DNA of 64,000 nt from Candidatus Symbiopectobacterium sp. 'North America' (GCF_015762685.1 NZ_PEHF01000001.1:101999-165998); one strand, 5' to 3'. Positions 1 through 11,265 are shown, counted from the first letter of the stretch. Numbers and translations: made by a program. Notes: a model not told the origin generated them from the letters alone.

Positions 1-63
1 GCAGACGATGACACCCGAACTTTCCAAGCGTCATACTATTCCGAAATGAACGTGATGCCCAGT

Positions 64-1212
64 TTATGCGTGTTGAGCGGGCGTCGCGGGTCGTAAAAAC
101 AGCGTGGGAACCACCAGCGCCGCCATCACCCAAAAGGTGGCATGTTGCAGATGTTCAAACAAAAAGCCCGACACCACCGTCATCACCGCAATGCTGCCGC
201 CCATTGCCAGTGCCGAGTAGACGGCCTGCAAACGCAGCACGTCGCCACCGCTACGCGCAGAAATAAAGCGCATGGCGGCCAGGTGGCACAGGGTAAAGGT
301 ACCGCAGTGCAATATCTGTATCACAATCAGCCAGGGCAACGCTACGGTGGCCCCCATCAGCCCCCAGCGAACAATGCCTGCCACCGCTGACAGCAGCAAC
401 AGGTCGCGGACGCTGAAACGCGCAAACCAGCGTTTGCTGAACATAAATACCACTACCTCAGCCACCACCCCCAGCGACCACAAATAGCCAATCACCGCTG
501 GCGAATACCCCACATCCTGCCAGTAGATAACGCTAAAACCGTAATAGGCTGCGTGCGCCCCTTGCAACAACGCCACGCAGAGCAGAAAGCGCCACACGCC
601 CTCTTCACGCAGTAATTTCGGCCAGGAGGTTACCGCCGCGGCGTGCTCCCCCCCCGCGCTGGCCAGCGGCATCACAGAAGGTCGCAGCAACATGCCCAAC
701 AGCATACACACCAACCCGGCGGTCAACGTTGCCAGGATTGCCGTGTGCCCCCAGGCGGCCACCAATTCACCGGTGACGGCAGAACCAATCACAAAGGCTA
801 TCGAGCCCCATACACGCACTTTTCCATAGTCCATGGCGATCTGGCGTTGCCAGGTGGCGGCCAGCCCATCGTTAAGCGGCACCAGCGGTGAAAAGAACAG
901 ATTAAAGCCCACAATGACCAGCAGCAGCCACACCCAGGCATTGCCCAACCAGAAACCCAGCGCAAGGAGCAGTGACAGCAACGCCAAAAGACGTATCGCA
1001 TTAATCAGATGAGCGGGATTTTTTACACAAGGCGTAATGAAGAGACTCCCTATACAGCGCGCAACCAGCCCGGCACCAAGCAGCAAACCGATATTTTCCG
1101 CGCTAAGACCTTCCCCTTTTAGCCAGCCGCTCCAGAACGGCAGGAAAATGCCGTAGCAGAAAAAGTAGGTGAAATAACTGAGCGCCAGCCAGTAGGTGGA
1201 TTGCAAAACCAT
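64..1212 (-). CDS. hcaT: HcaT-like MFS transporter (3-phenylpropionate permease family)
   Basis: The 382-residue product matches the length and overall character of enterobacterial HcaT, an inner-membrane major facilitator proton symporter associated with phenylpropionate uptake. It is almost entirely hydrophobic helices. It opens with the family-typical segment SYFTYFFCYGIFLPFWSGWL and carries a loop rich in charged residues near residue 190 between the two six-helix halves. The frame is uninterrupted. hcaT lies beyond glyA in E. coli as well, which supports the assignment. No hca catabolic genes are visible here, so the true substrate is uncertain. The first 63 bases of the window hold nothing I can assign. 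Confidence 0.85.
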   Translation of the reverse strand: MVLQSTYWLALSYFTYFFCYGIFLPFWSGWLKGEGLSAENIGLLLGAGLVARCIGSLFITPCVKNPAHLINAIRLLALLSLLLALGFWLGNAWVWLLLVIVGFNLFFSPLVPLNDGLAATWQRQIAMDYGKVRVWGSIAFVIGSAVTGELVAAWGHTAILATLTAGLVCMLLGMLLRPSVMPLASAGGEHAAAVTSWPKLLREEGVWRFLLCVALLQGAHAAYYGFSVIYWQDVGYSPAVIGYLWSLGVVAEVVVFMFSKRWFARFSVRDLLLLSAVAGIVRWGLMGATVALPWLIVIQILHCGTFTLCHLAAMRFISARSGGDVLRLQAVYSALAMGGSIAVMTVVSGFLFEHLQHATFWVMAALVVPTLFLRPATPAQHA

Positions 1213-1347
1213 CGTCTCTCCTTGTCAACTGCGCAGCACATAGCGTCACTACGGCGGCTACAGCCCGATCATCGCGCCCTAAAAAGGCGTCTTAGCCTAA
1301 CAGGTAAAGCGGTGGCTTCCCAGCGCAGGCTCGCAAAATTCAGTTTA

Positions 1348-1735
1348 TCAGGCACGGAGCAGAGAACGCTGTGCAGGGTCTTCACAGGGAACACGCATAT
1401 GCAACAAGGCAGGCCAAAGCGCAGGCCAATCGCCCTCATGATCCACGTCGTGCACTTCACGCACATCGGCACAACGCCCGACAGCAGTAACAAAAAAGTG
1501 GGCAATAACCGAAGGCACAATGCGATCGGTATCGCCGCTGAAATGCAGTTGTGGCACAGCGGCAATCTCGCTCGCGACATCGTCCGGGTTAAGCGAATCG
1601 GGCATGGGGGCGACACGGTGTAAGCGATTAACCGCGACATGATTGAGGTTGCCCCCACCGTGCGTAGCAGGGCAATGTCTTTACGACGTGCAGCAATCAA
1701 CACCGCAATAGCGCCACCGCCGGAGGTCGTCCTGC
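1348..1735 (-). pseudogene. Remnant of an alpha/beta hydrolase, 5' truncated and frameshifted
   Basis: Only the C-terminal part of a serine hydrolase remains. The reading frame enters at the nucleophile elbow (SGGGAIAVLIAARRK) and continues in another frame with GNLNHVAVNRLHR, FSGDTDRIVP and a late DHEGDW, the usual positions of the acid and histidine of an alpha/beta fold. A run of five G near 1651 (minus strand) appears one base short, which shifts the frame. Everything upstream of the elbow is missing because the gene is joined directly to the TPR gene. No function is expected. Confidence 0.75.
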
Positions 1736-3280
1736 CCAGACCAGCCCCACTAACGGTCGCGGTAAATGCGCCAGACGCTGTTGCCAGAGCTCGATACGCT
1801 GGGGATCGGCAAACAGATAAGGCACAGTACCGGGCAAATCCGTCAGTTGCAGGCCCAGCTCCATCGGCAGGCTCATCAGCTCACAATGATAATCAAAGGA
1901 CTGCGGTAAGTTTCCACGCACAACGATCTCATCCCAGCCAGTACAGCGGCGTGCCAGTGCCAGACAATCGCTGTTCACTTGCAGAATAATGCGCGCACCA
2001 CTGCGCTCGCGCGCGGTCTGGACCAGACGTAAAAACTGAATGGTATCGCCAAAGCCCTGCTCGTCATGGATCAGCAAGCGTTTCCCAGCCAGCGGCTGCC
2101 CTTCCCAACGCGGTTTCTGCACATGACGGCACACCTTAGCTGTGTGCTCCATCTGGTAGCGAAAGCGGTATTCTCGCCAGCCTTGAGTAAAATCGCCGGT
2201 GACTAACAGCAGTGAAGCCAGCGCGAAACGTGCCGTCATCTCACCGAGCCGAACCCGCACCAACATGCTCATAATGCGCAACGCAGGTTCCATTTTTAAC
2301 TGAGCGCGCAGCGCCCGCGCCAGCAGATGCCACAGCGTCGGCGGCCCGTTGCCGTTCGCCAGCGTTTGCGTCAGCAAAGCTTCCACCTCGGCATGGCGAC
2401 CTTCGGCATAAAGATCGAGCACTTGCTGATGACAGGCGGCAATCACCTCGGGGGACAGCACCGTACCGGACGTCGAACGCTGCGCGTTAACCCGGTCCGG
2501 AGCAAAGGCGCGTAATGCGTCCAGCCAGCGGCTAGCCTCTTCAGGCCGTTGGCGCACCCTCGCCAGATCGGCAAGATTAAGATAGGCTTCCGCGCAGCGT
2601 GGGTCGAGCGCTATCGCCTGCTCGGCTAACTCGGCGGCTCGCGCTAGATGACCAAGTTCGCGTAACAGAGAGGATTGGTTGATGCAGGCTTGAACAAACT
2701 GAAGGTCGTGCGCCAGCGCCTGCTGGTAATGATGCAATGCTTGCTGACTCTGCCCTAAACGGCGCAGCGTATTCGCCAGATTATTGTGTGCCTGCGGATT
2801 GTCGGGATTAGTAGTCAACACCTTGCGCAGACAGGATTCACTGAAAGTCAGATTGCCACACTCTTGTGCGATGATACCCAGGTTGTTCCATGCATCCATC
2901 AGTTGCGGATCGGCAGCAACTGCCTTGCGCGCCGACTGTTCAGCGTCCTTCAACTGTCCCTTTTGACGATACATCTCGGCCAGATTGCTGTGAAACAGTG
3001 CAGGCGCTTGCGGCGAGCGGGTCGCTGCCTCTAAATAGGTGACCGCACGCTCCTGAAAACTATAGACATGGGCCATAACGCCGAGCAGATGCATGGCCCC
3101 CGGTTGCTGAGGGACTACACGCAAAATACGCAGACAGAGTTGCTCTGCCTGCGCCGCCTGACCAGCCCACCAGTGTGCATACGCGCGCCGCAAGGCCGTT
3201 TCAACGGTAAGCGGTGTCGCCACTGGATGAGTCGGATTAAGCACAAAATCTCCCTGATGCCAGAACATGAACTGAAACAA
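1733..3280 (-). pseudogene. TPR protein with glycosyltransferase-like C-terminus, 3' truncated
   Basis: About 515 residues are recognisable. Tandem tetratricopeptide repeats (for example DAWNNLGIIAQ, AHNNLANTLRRLG, AYLNLADLARV) run from about residue 35 to 280. A domain resembling the C-terminal domain of TPR-glycosyltransferase proteins follows (LLIHDEQGFGDTIQFLRL, then LVGLVWAGR). That domain should run on for roughly another hundred residues, but after GLVWAGR the sequence switches into the hydrolase remnant and stops after about ten foreign residues. The gene follows the autotransporter by under 40 bp on the same strand, so the two probably formed an operon. The start is uncertain: Met1 or Met5 are both possible. 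Confidence 0.75.
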
Positions 3281-3318
3281 TGCGCCAGCGGCATAGCCAC
3301 ACCGCTGGCGCAGGGGAA

Positions 3319-6191
3319 TCAGAACTGCCAGCGCAGTTGCAGATTACCGGTGTGACTTTGATAGTGTCGGGCCGCTTCGCTGGTATATTTTATCGTCACA
3401 CTGAGGTCACGAGAGAGACCCCTGCCGAGAACACGCCGGTATCCACAATCGGTTTCGAACCGCGTGCCACAAATGAACTTGCGCCGGTGCTGTCGGCAGA
3501 GAAGCTGGCTACTGATTGCAACGCATCGTCATGGTATTCGTGACGCCATCCGCCCTGAATAAACGGCTGAATTTCACCGTCTGACATTTTGAAACGGTGA
3601 TCCAACTTCAACGCCAGGTCACTTTTGAGTGAGGTTACCGTGGTATCGTCAACCCGCAATCCCGCACCGTTGCCACCCGCTTCGGTATAACCGTCCTGCC
3701 CCAGTTGCTGTACGTCAAGGTAGCGATCGGTGTCAATCGAGTCCACTGGGTTCCCATCGAGAGCGGATACCCCACCAGACCGGAGGCAATGAACTGGTTA
3801 CCTTTGAATGTCGCAGTGGTATTACCGTTAAATCCGGTGAAATCCAGCTGACGCTTGGTGCCGTAATGGTGGAAGATACCGCCAGTCGTTAGGTTGACGT
3901 ACCAAGGGTCACCCTCATAGTTGGCATAGCCGAACACGCCGTAAGATTTGACATGGGCCGAACTGCCCAGATTATCGCCGCTGCTGTTCACCATAGTGAT
4001 GGTGTAACTGCCTAATCCCCCCAAACGCCAATTATCGTTGACCTCACCATCGCCCCCTAACATCACACCAACGAAGTGTCCGTCGTAACCCGCGATATCC
4101 CCCTGCTGGCCTCGGTTGACCTTGCCGCCAAAGCCTTGCCCCCAGGCTACCGGACCGTCATCATTTTCCCCGGTCGAAATACCGCTGCCTGCACCTGCCA
4201 GACGAATGGCTTCACCGCGTTGCGCCAATACGTCCAGTACCGACATGGAGTGCAGTACTGCAGCCTGCACCGAGGCTGAGGCGATCGCCGCCGGGCTAAG
4301 TTGCGCCCCCGCACGGTTAGCCTCTGCTGTATTGCCTACCGCAGCACCAGCGTTAAATAGATTGAGCAGGGACGACTCCGTACCGCCATAATTAAACAGG
4401 CCGTTCAATGCAGTGATGGCGTTTGACGTCGTCGCGTAACCAATCGGTTTGTAATCGCCATTGCAGTCACCCAACGTCACCACCAGATCGCTGGTGCTGC
4501 CGTGTGTTACCGGTTAGCAGCCCGGTGTAATTCTCAGCCCAGTAATCCAGTTTGTCGGCGTTGTAATCGGTGCCATCACTATTTGCTCGAATCACCACAT
4601 AGTGCTGCCCTTGTGCAAACGCATATTGGCCGTTACCCATTAGCCCCACGTTAGATCCGCTGGCGATATTGGCACTGCCGGACACCACCAGGCGGCCATA
4701 CCCGTTGTAGGCGTTGATATCACCGTTGGTGGCAAGGTAGTTATTGACACCAAACAGCAGGCTGGCACCGCCTCCCTGTTGATAGTCTCCGTCGATCGTG
4801 AGCACATTGTTGACCATCAGTTGGGCAGAGCCATTCACCAGTTGGCCTTCCCCCAGAATCACGTTGTCATTCAGCACCGTATTGCCCGTAACAAAAGTCA
4901 GGTCACCGGCCGCAATGGAAATAGTGCCGATACTGCCTTTGTCATAGCCAGTCAAGGTCCCGATGTCCTCGCCTTCACTGCCAAAGAAGGTCAGGCCGCT
5001 GGTGGAGTAGATATTTCCTGCTATCACCCCATCGTTATAGATCGACCCGATACTCCCGCCATCGATGGAGAGCGCGGCAGACTCACCGCTTATAATGCCT
5101 TCATTGCTGAGGGAGCCAAGGGTACCACCGTTGTAAATTCCCATGGCGATATTGGTGTCGATGGAGCCCGAGTTGAAAAATGTCCCGACATAAGAGCCAC
5201 CTTCCACCACCAGGCCATCCTCCGCATCAATCAGTCCGCTGTTATTGATGGCGGCGATCGTACCGACAGCGTCTTCCGGGTTACCAAACGCACCGATGCC
5301 CAGATTGGCACTCAGGGTACCCGAGTTGAAGAAGGTACCTACATACCCGCCGCCTGATACAATCAGCCCGTCATCAGCATCAATAAGGCCAGTGTTGGAA
5401 ATAGATCCAATCGAACTTAACTCTTCGACATTTTCACCAAACACGCCAATACCCAGACCAGAACTGATGGTACCGCCATTAATTAACGACGCTACGCCGG
5501 CATCATTTTTCAGAACGATCCCAGCATCACCTTTAATCAATCCAGTGTTACTAATGGAACTGATGCTGGAACTATTTAGCAGGATAGCGGCATCGTTATC
5601 AGAGGAAATCACACCGGAGTTGACCAATTCATACAGCTTGGAATCCTTTTCCAGCACGACGCCCTGCTCACCACTGATCTCACCAGAGTTCTCGAAAGAG
5701 CATAGGTTGCTGGCGTTGATTAAAACGGCCGTATCTTCATCACCTTTGATATATCCCGAGTTGTTGAATTCCGCCAGAAAGCTGTTGTTCTCGAGGTAAA
5801 CGCCCTTATATCCTGAAATGGTGCCGGTGTTAAACAGCGAATCAATGTTACCCGCATCACTCCAAAGACCACTGTTGTCACTGGCAGAAATTAAACCGGA
5901 GTTGGTTAATGGTCCGATCGACCCGGTGTTATAGATCCCATCACTACCAGTGATAACGCCAGCGTTGCTGAGCGTACCAATGGTTGAGGTGTTGGTGACA
6001 CCGAAATCGGTTCCGGTGATCGTACCGGTAGTGGTTATGCTCAAATAATCCTGCGCAGTTGTGATGCTCAGGCCGCTGATGTTCGTGGAAACATCGATCG
6101 ATGCAGCAGATGATGGGTAAGTAGAAAGAACACATAGTACGGCACTTACTGCCACCACCAACGGTTTGACTTTGAATGACGAAGACCTCAT
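3319..6191 (-). pseudogene. Autotransporter adhesin (type Va) with three frameshifts
   Basis: The N-terminus is a signal peptide (KVKPLVVAVSAVLCVLSTYPSSAAS). The passenger consists of short degenerate repeats of the form NSGxIxG, typical of a beta-helix, roughly residues 60-430, with two nearly identical longer copies around VGTFFNSG. A C-terminal autotransporter beta-barrel follows (PVAWGQGFGGKVNRGQQGD onward) and ends in LQLRWQF, with the terminal Phe recognised by the Bam complex. The frame changes near 4490, near 3690 and near 3400, so no intact product can be made. A GGGGGAAG ribosome site precedes the ATG at 6191. It was probably co-transcribed with the TPR gene. Confidence 0.85.
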
Positions 6192-6257
6192 CCGGCACTT
6201 CCCCCAAATAATATAACAAATTGATATTTCATCATTAATATGATATCGATAGCATTT

Positions 6258-6300
6258 TAATTAATAACGATGAATAAAAATGATTTACCGTTATTAATTA
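6258..6300. repeat. 12-bp inverted repeat upstream of the autotransporter
   Basis: TAATTAATAACG at 6258-6269 is matched by its exact reverse complement at 6289-6300, with a 19-bp AT-rich spacer. It sits about 70 bp upstream of the autotransporter start codon, so it could be an operator or an mRNA leader hairpin. The regulator is unknown. Confidence 0.5.
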
Positions 6301-6454
6301 GAATAAAACTTCCTGAAAACAACGTCTTTTCGATAAGAACTGTCTCAAAGGGTAGACGGCGCGTGGGAGAAAACTTTCATATTCTGATTCTTGCGCTAAG
6401 AGCACATAGGATTTTATATCAGATGGTTACGTGAAGATAGTGAGGAAAAGAGGT

Positions 6455-6484
6455 AAAAAAAACGCCAGCCCGAAGGCTGGCGTT
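6455..6484 (-). terminator. Rho-independent terminator of glyA
   Basis: Read on the minus strand, AACGCCAGCC, a TTCG tetraloop and GGCTGGCGTT are followed by a run of T. It starts about 20 bp after the glyA stop codon and is a textbook intrinsic terminator. The rest of 6192-6504 carries the AT-rich autotransporter upstream region and no gene. Confidence 0.93.
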
Positions 6485-6504
6485 AACTTACAGGTTATTG
6501 GCGA

Positions 6505-7758
6505 TCAGGCATAAACCGGGAAACGCTCGCAAATAGCGAGGACTTTTTGTTTCACGCGTTCAATGGTCGCTTCGTCATTGATGTTATCCAGGACGTCACA
6601 GATCCAGCCTGCCATCTCACGCACTTCCGCTTCCTTGAAGCCACGACGGGTTGCCGCCGGCGTACCGATACGGATACCGGAGGTCACAAACGGGCTCTTC
6701 GGATCGTTCGGTACACTGTTTTTGTTAACAGTAATGTTAGCGCGACCCAGAGCCGCATCGGCTTCTTTACCGGTCAGGTTTTTGCTTACTAGATCGACTA
6801 GGAACAGGTGGTTGCTGGTGCCACCAGAAACCACGTTGAAACCGCGCGTCAGGAACACCTCAACCATAGCCTTGGCATTCTTCGCCACTTGTTGCTGGTA
6901 AACTTTGAACTCAGGTTCCATTGCTTCTTTCAGCGCTACCGCTTTACCGGCGATAACGTGCATCAACGGGCCCCCCTGACCGCCAGGGAACACAGCAGAG
7001 TTCAGCTTTTTGTACAGTTCTTCATCACCGCCCTTGGCCAGAATCAGGCCGCCGCGCGGACCCGCCAGCGTTTTATGGGTAGTGGTCGTGACGATATGCG
7101 CATGAGGAACCGGGTTAGGATAAACGTCAACCGCGACCAGACCCGCAACGTGTGCCATATCCACAAACAGATAAGCACCAATGCTGTCAGCGATTTCACG
7201 CATTTTCGCCCAGTCAACCACGCCTGAGTAAGCAGAAAAACCGCCTACGATCATTTTCGGTTTGTGGATTTGTGCCAGTTCAGCCATTTCTTCGTAATCG
7301 ATTTTACCGCTTTCATCGATACCGTAAGGAATCACTTTGTACAGTTTGCCAGACAGGTTAACCAGAGAGCCGTGGGTCAGGTGACCGCCGTGAGCCAGGT
7401 TCATCCCCAGAATGGTATCACCCGGTTGCAGCAGCGCAGTATACACGGCAAAGTTGGCCTGGGAACCGGAGTGAGGTTGCACGTTAGCGTAGTCAGCACC
7501 GAACAGCGCTTTAGCACGGTCAATCGCCAGTTGCTCTACGATGTCAACATATTCGCAGCCGCCGTAGTAACGTTTGCCGGTATATCCTTCCGCATATTTG
7601 TTGGTTAACTGAGACCCTTGAGCCTGCATAACACGTGGGCTGGTGTAGTTTTCTGACGCTATCAGTTCAATATGCTCTTCCTGACGCACCACTTCTTGCT
7701 GCATCGCGTGCCACAGTTCGGCATCGTAATCGGCAATGTTCATTTCACGCTTTAACAT
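6505..7758 (-). CDS. glyA: Serine hydroxymethyltransferase
   Basis: This PLP enzyme interconverts serine and glycine while charging tetrahydrofolate with a one-carbon unit, feeding purine, thymidylate and methionine synthesis. The 417-residue product is collinear with E. coli GlyA throughout: [20 protein letters not shown] near the start, HGGHLTHG in the middle, and the PLP-lysine segment [14 protein letters not shown] near residue 230. I place the start at MLKREMN (7758) rather than two codons upstream, because AGGAG then lies six bases before it. A PurR-type operator lies in the shared promoter region with hmp. No damage is seen. Confidence 0.97.
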   Translation of the reverse strand: MLKREMNIADYDAELWHAMQQEVVRQEEHIELIASENYTSPRVMQAQGSQLTNKYAEGYTGKRYYGGCEYVDIVEQLAIDRAKALFGADYANVQPHSGSQANFAVYTALLQPGDTILGMNLAHGGHLTHGSLVNLSGKLYKVIPYGIDESGKIDYEEMAELAQIHKPKMIVGGFSAYSGVVDWAKMREIADSIGAYLFVDMAHVAGLVAVDVYPNPVPHAHIVTTTTHKTLAGPRGGLILAKGGDEELYKKLNSAVFPGGQGGPLMHVIAGKAVALKEAMEPEFKVYQQQVAKNAKAMVEVFLTRGFNVVSGGTSNHLFLVDLVSKNLTGKEADAALGRANITVNKNSVPNDPKSPFVTSGIRIGTPAATRRGFKEAEVREMAGWICDVLDNINDEATIERVKQKVLAICERFPVYA

Positions 7759-7871
7759 CCGCATCTCCTGACTCAGCTAACTATATGTACAGTAAAAATG
7801 CCCGCAACGGGTATTGGCCTATAGTGTAAACCGTTTATCCCCTTGCATGATAGGGCTTGACAGAGGTTTTT

Positions 7872-7887
7872 ACGCAAACGATTAGCT
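7872..7887. promoter_or_regulatory. PurR box in the glyA-hmp intergenic region
   Basis: ACGCAAACGATTAGCT, or AGCTAATCGTTTGCGT on the glyA strand, closely matches the PurR consensus ACGCAAACGTTTNCNT and the known form of the E. coli glyA operator. It lies about 115 bp upstream of the glyA start, so purine repression of glyA is probably conserved. Confidence 0.75.
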
Positions 7888-8039
7888 TCAAGCAGCACAA
7901 GGCTTAGCGGCCTAATGCCTTCATGCACTGGCAAGGGAGTTTTCTTCATCTGCATCCTGCATTTTCTTCATTTTGTGTTCCCGTCGACACAATAAACACC
8001 AACACAAAGCAGGGATTTACAACGGGTCAACGCTCAAAT

Positions 8040-8062
8040 AAGATGCATTAAAAATACATTTT
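8040..8062. promoter_or_regulatory. NsrR-type operator upstream of hmp
   Basis: AAGATGCATTA, one base, then AAATACATTTT forms the 11-1-11 dyad expected of NsrR sites (AAGATGC half-sites). It ends 21 bp before the hmp start codon and resembles the E. coli hmp operator. This implies derepression of hmp by nitric oxide. nsrR itself is outside the window. Confidence 0.75.
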
Positions 8063-8083
8063 ATAAAGCCACCTGGGGTCACC

Positions 8084-9274
8084 ATGCTAGACGCAAAAAC
8101 TATCGCTATCATAAAATCGACCCTGCCCTTGCTGGCAAAAACCGGCCCGGCACTGACCGCTCATTTTTATCAGCGCATGTTCAGCCACTATCCTGAACTA
8201 AAAGACATTTTCAACATGAGTAATCAGCGCAATGGCGATCAGCGAGAAGCCTTATTCAACGCTATCTGCGCCTATGTGGCCAACATCGACAACCTCTCGG
8301 CGCTGCTGCCTGCGGTGGAGCGTATCGCACAGAAACATGCCAGATTCTCGATCCAGCCTGCGCAATATAGCATCGTTGGCGAGCATCTGCTGGCCACGCT
8401 GGACGAATTGTTTAGCCCCGGCGAGGAGATATTGGATGCCTGGGGCAAGGCGTATGGCGTATTGGCTGATGTTTTTATTCAGCGTGAACGCGCCATTTAT
8501 CAGGATGCAGCCAGCCAGCACGGCGGCTGGGAAGGCACGCGCCCCTTTCGCATCGTGAAAAAACAGACGCAGAGTGCGCTGATCGCCAGTTTTACACTGG
8601 AACCTGTCGATGGCAAACCGGTGGTGGATTTTAAACCCGGTCAATATTTGGCAGTCTACATTCGCCACGACAGCCTTACTCATCAGGAGATTCGCCAATA
8701 TTCCCTGACGCACGCCCCCAATGGCCGCACTTATCGCATTGCGGTAAAGCGCGAGGCTCAAGGAACCGTTTCCGGCTATTTGCACGACATGGCACAGGAA
8801 GGCGATATCATTTCACTGGCTGCGCCCCACGGGGGTTTCTTTTTAACGGCCTCCCCAACCACACCGGTCACGCTTATCTCTGCGGGCGTAGGGCAAACAC
8901 CGTTACTCAGCATGCTGCACCAGTTAAAAGATCGGGCGCATGAAGCGGACGTCCTGTGGTTGCATGCCGCTGACAACGGCGATGTGCATGCCTTTGGTGA
9001 TGAGCTGGCGCAGATTAACCAGCAATGGCCCACATTGACACGTTACGTATGGTACCGTCAGCCCGGTAAAGACGATCGTCCCGGTGAAGATTTTCGCTAT
9101 CAAGGCGTAATGGCGCTGGACAAACTGGCGTACCGTCTGAGCGATGCCAGCATGCATTTTTATCTTTGCGGCCCGGTGGCCTTTATGCAATTCGCCGCTC
9201 ATCAACTCCTCGCATTGGGCATCGCCCCCTCACAGCTACACTACGAATGCTTTGGACCACATAAAGTCGTGTAA
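8084..9274 (+). CDS. hmp: Flavohemoprotein, nitric oxide dioxygenase
   Basis: Hmp converts NO and O2 to nitrate using NAD(P)H. The 396 residues show a globin domain (1-140) with distal Tyr29 and Gln53 and proximal His85 (RIAQKHARF), then a ferredoxin-reductase module with the FAD-binding RQYSL (about 206) and the NAD-binding [11 protein letters not shown] and YLCGPVAFM. Length and domain order are normal and no lesion is visible. It is divergent from glyA, as in E. coli, with an NsrR-like site just upstream. Confidence 0.96.
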   Translation: MLDAKTIAIIKSTLPLLAKTGPALTAHFYQRMFSHYPELKDIFNMSNQRNGDQREALFNAICAYVANIDNLSALLPAVERIAQKHARFSIQPAQYSIVGEHLLATLDELFSPGEEILDAWGKAYGVLADVFIQRERAIYQDAASQHGGWEGTRPFRIVKKQTQSALIASFTLEPVDGKPVVDFKPGQYLAVYIRHDSLTHQEIRQYSLTHAPNGRTYRIAVKREAQGTVSGYLHDMAQEGDIISLAAPHGGFFLTASPTTPVTLISAGVGQTPLLSMLHQLKDRAHEADVLWLHAADNGDVHAFGDELAQINQQWPTLTRYVWYRQPGKDDRPGEDFRYQGVMALDKLAYRLSDASMHFYLCGPVAFMQFAAHQLLALGIAPSQLHYECFGPHKVV

Positions 9275-9409
9275 TGCGCCGACTCGCAAGCCCCTACCGC
9301 ACGGGCAAACGCACGCGCGGTAATCTTATCCACGATCACAAATTTATGCTCCCACCCGATCCGGTAATGATAAAAAACAGTATCGATCACAAAAATCCGC
9401 CACGCCATA

Positions 9410-9428
9410 ATTAAAATAACGCTTCATT
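9410..9428 (+). promoter_or_regulatory. Candidate KdgR operator upstream of paeY-pemA
   Basis: ATTAAAATAACGCTTCATT agrees with the KdgR consensus AATRAAAYRNYRTTTYATT at about 17 of 19 positions. KdgR represses pectinase genes in soft-rot bacteria, which fits the genes that follow 180 bp downstream. The rest of 9275-9607 shows no gene. The match was made by eye and needs scoring. Confidence 0.5.
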
Positions 9429-9607
9429 TTAAAAAAACGCAGTTTTAGCTTATTGATTTGCTCCACGGCCTGTCTGCATCCCACTTTTTTGGCCGAACTA
9501 ACAAGGAGTTTGTGTAAGAATCATTAGCACTGCGGCAAGCCTGTTGCACACCACCAAAACGACGTCGTCTTTTTTACTACTTTTTGCGATAAGGGATGTA
9601 TCTGACC

Positions 9608-11169
9608 ATGTCTACACGATTTTCTCACCGCATTACGCTCGCGCTGTTGATTAGCGCTTCCGTGGGCTATGCCCATGCACAAAAGAATGCAGCACCAGCT
9701 AGCGAAACGCTGCCCGCCACGGTGTTGGGAGAACACACCACGCTCGAAGGCATCGTTGCACACCGCGATGCGCGCCTGCCCGCCACCATTATTGTGCGTG
9801 ACCAACAAGGGCACCGCTGCGACTGTCTGCGGTCGAGTCCGGCGGCAATAACTGTTTGTTGAACAATCAGGCGCGTGCCATCTGCCTGAGCGCGTTGTTG
9901 CCAACCGCTCAGTCGGGTAAAGGAAACATCGCCAACATCAACCCGTTTACCGATCGCATCGCCTCCGACATGGCCGCGGCGGCAGGCTACATCGGCCCGC
10001 AGCAACTCTCCGATGATGCAGGCACGCCTGCGCTCTCAGCCACAATCTGGAAACAGGCTAATGCGGTGTTTCATGCCGGTTTCGGTCCCGCGTTAAAACA
10101 GGGGGGCATCACTAACCCTGCACAGTTTGATCCCCTGCACTACCCGGCAACGCAGCAAAAAGCCTTTCGCCAACTGGTCGACGTAATCAATCACAACCGC
10201 AACTACCATAACGACAGCGGGCAAGCGGGCCACACCGTACTGACGGACAGCTTGTTCCGACCGATCGTCGGTCTTAGCGCCGATGGCAGCTACGAAGGGC
10301 TGGATTATGGCTATGCGCGTCGTCAGTTGGATGAGATCAAAAAGGCCAAGACGTGCATCTTTATCGTTGGCGACTCCACCGCCGCCAACTACGAGAAACT
10401 GCGTTTCCCACGCATAGGCTGGGCACTGGTGTTTGAACAGCAATTCCGCCATGACGGCAGCGTCAAAGTGATCAATGGTGCCCGCGCCGGACGCAGCTCG
10501 CGCGATTTCTTCTATGAAGGCTGGTTCCGACAGATGCAGCCCGGCGACTACATTTTCATTCAGATGGGCCACAACGATCAGAACTGTAACGGTGCCAGAG
10601 CGGTACGCGGCGCAGCGAATGTCGGCAACCTGTGTACCTACCCCAATGATGCGGCAGGCAAGCGCCAATTCCCGCAGGGTAAACCAGATATGTCATTCCA
10701 GAACGCGCTGGAACGCTATATCACCTATGCCCGCCAGCATCAGATGATCGCAGTGCTGTTAACGCCAACAACCCGCGTGAAAGATGCACAAGGCAAAGAC
10801 AGCACCCCAGCCGTTCACAGTCACTTCACCCGTCAAAATGCTGAAAACGGCTTTGCCTTTATCGGTGACTACAGCCAAACCATCAAAGATACCGCGAAAG
10901 CCAACAATGTCCCGTTGCTGGATGTTGAACCCGATATCATTGCACTGGCTAACCGGGATAACGGACATCACTGGAAACAGTACTGGCTGGTGATCGATCC
11001 TAAACGCTACCCGTACTACAAAGATCAGGCGGGCAGCACCAGCAAACCGGATACCACCCATTTCCAACAAAAAAGCGCGATTGCCGTGGCCGAGATCGTC
11101 GCAGACAGCATTCGCGCCGACGACGCACTGCGCCCGCTGGCTGATCATCTGCTCAAGAAAAAACACTAA
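9608..11169 (+). pseudogene. paeY: Pectin acetylesterase (PaeY-like), frameshifted
   Basis: PaeY removes acetyl groups from pectin so that pectin lyases can act. A signal peptide (LALLISASVGYAHAQ) opens the gene. The SGNH/rhamnogalacturonan-acetylesterase motifs are present downstream: IVGDSTAAN (nucleophile Ser), NGARAGRSSRDF, QMGHNDQN and the catalytic DTTHF. Between GHR (about 9814) and LSAVESGGNNC the frame changes, apparently by loss of a single C near 9817, so the signal peptide and the catalytic domain are in different frames. The remaining 437-codon frame has only a TTG as a possible start and would lack export. It is adjacent to pemA, as in Dickeya pectinase clusters. Confidence 0.85.
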
Positions 11170-11176
11170 GGCTTTA

Positions 11177-11211
11177 CTCCTCTGAGCGTTTGCTCAGGGG
11201 CGCTTTTCCAT
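11177..11211 (+). terminator. Probable intrinsic terminator after paeY
   Basis: CTCCTCTGAGC, GTTT, GCTCAGGGGCG forms a hairpin with a few mismatches, followed by CTTTT. It begins about 8 bp past the paeY stop codon and separates it from pemA. Confidence 0.6.
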
Positions 11212-11265
11212 AGTGCGAATAGATGGGTTTTACCTCTCGGACACTACAGTTAAGGAATGATCGGT

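Noticed and set aside
7888..8039. MetR sites between glyA and hmp
   Set aside because: E. coli has them there, but I could not find a convincing TGAA-N5-TTCA dyad.
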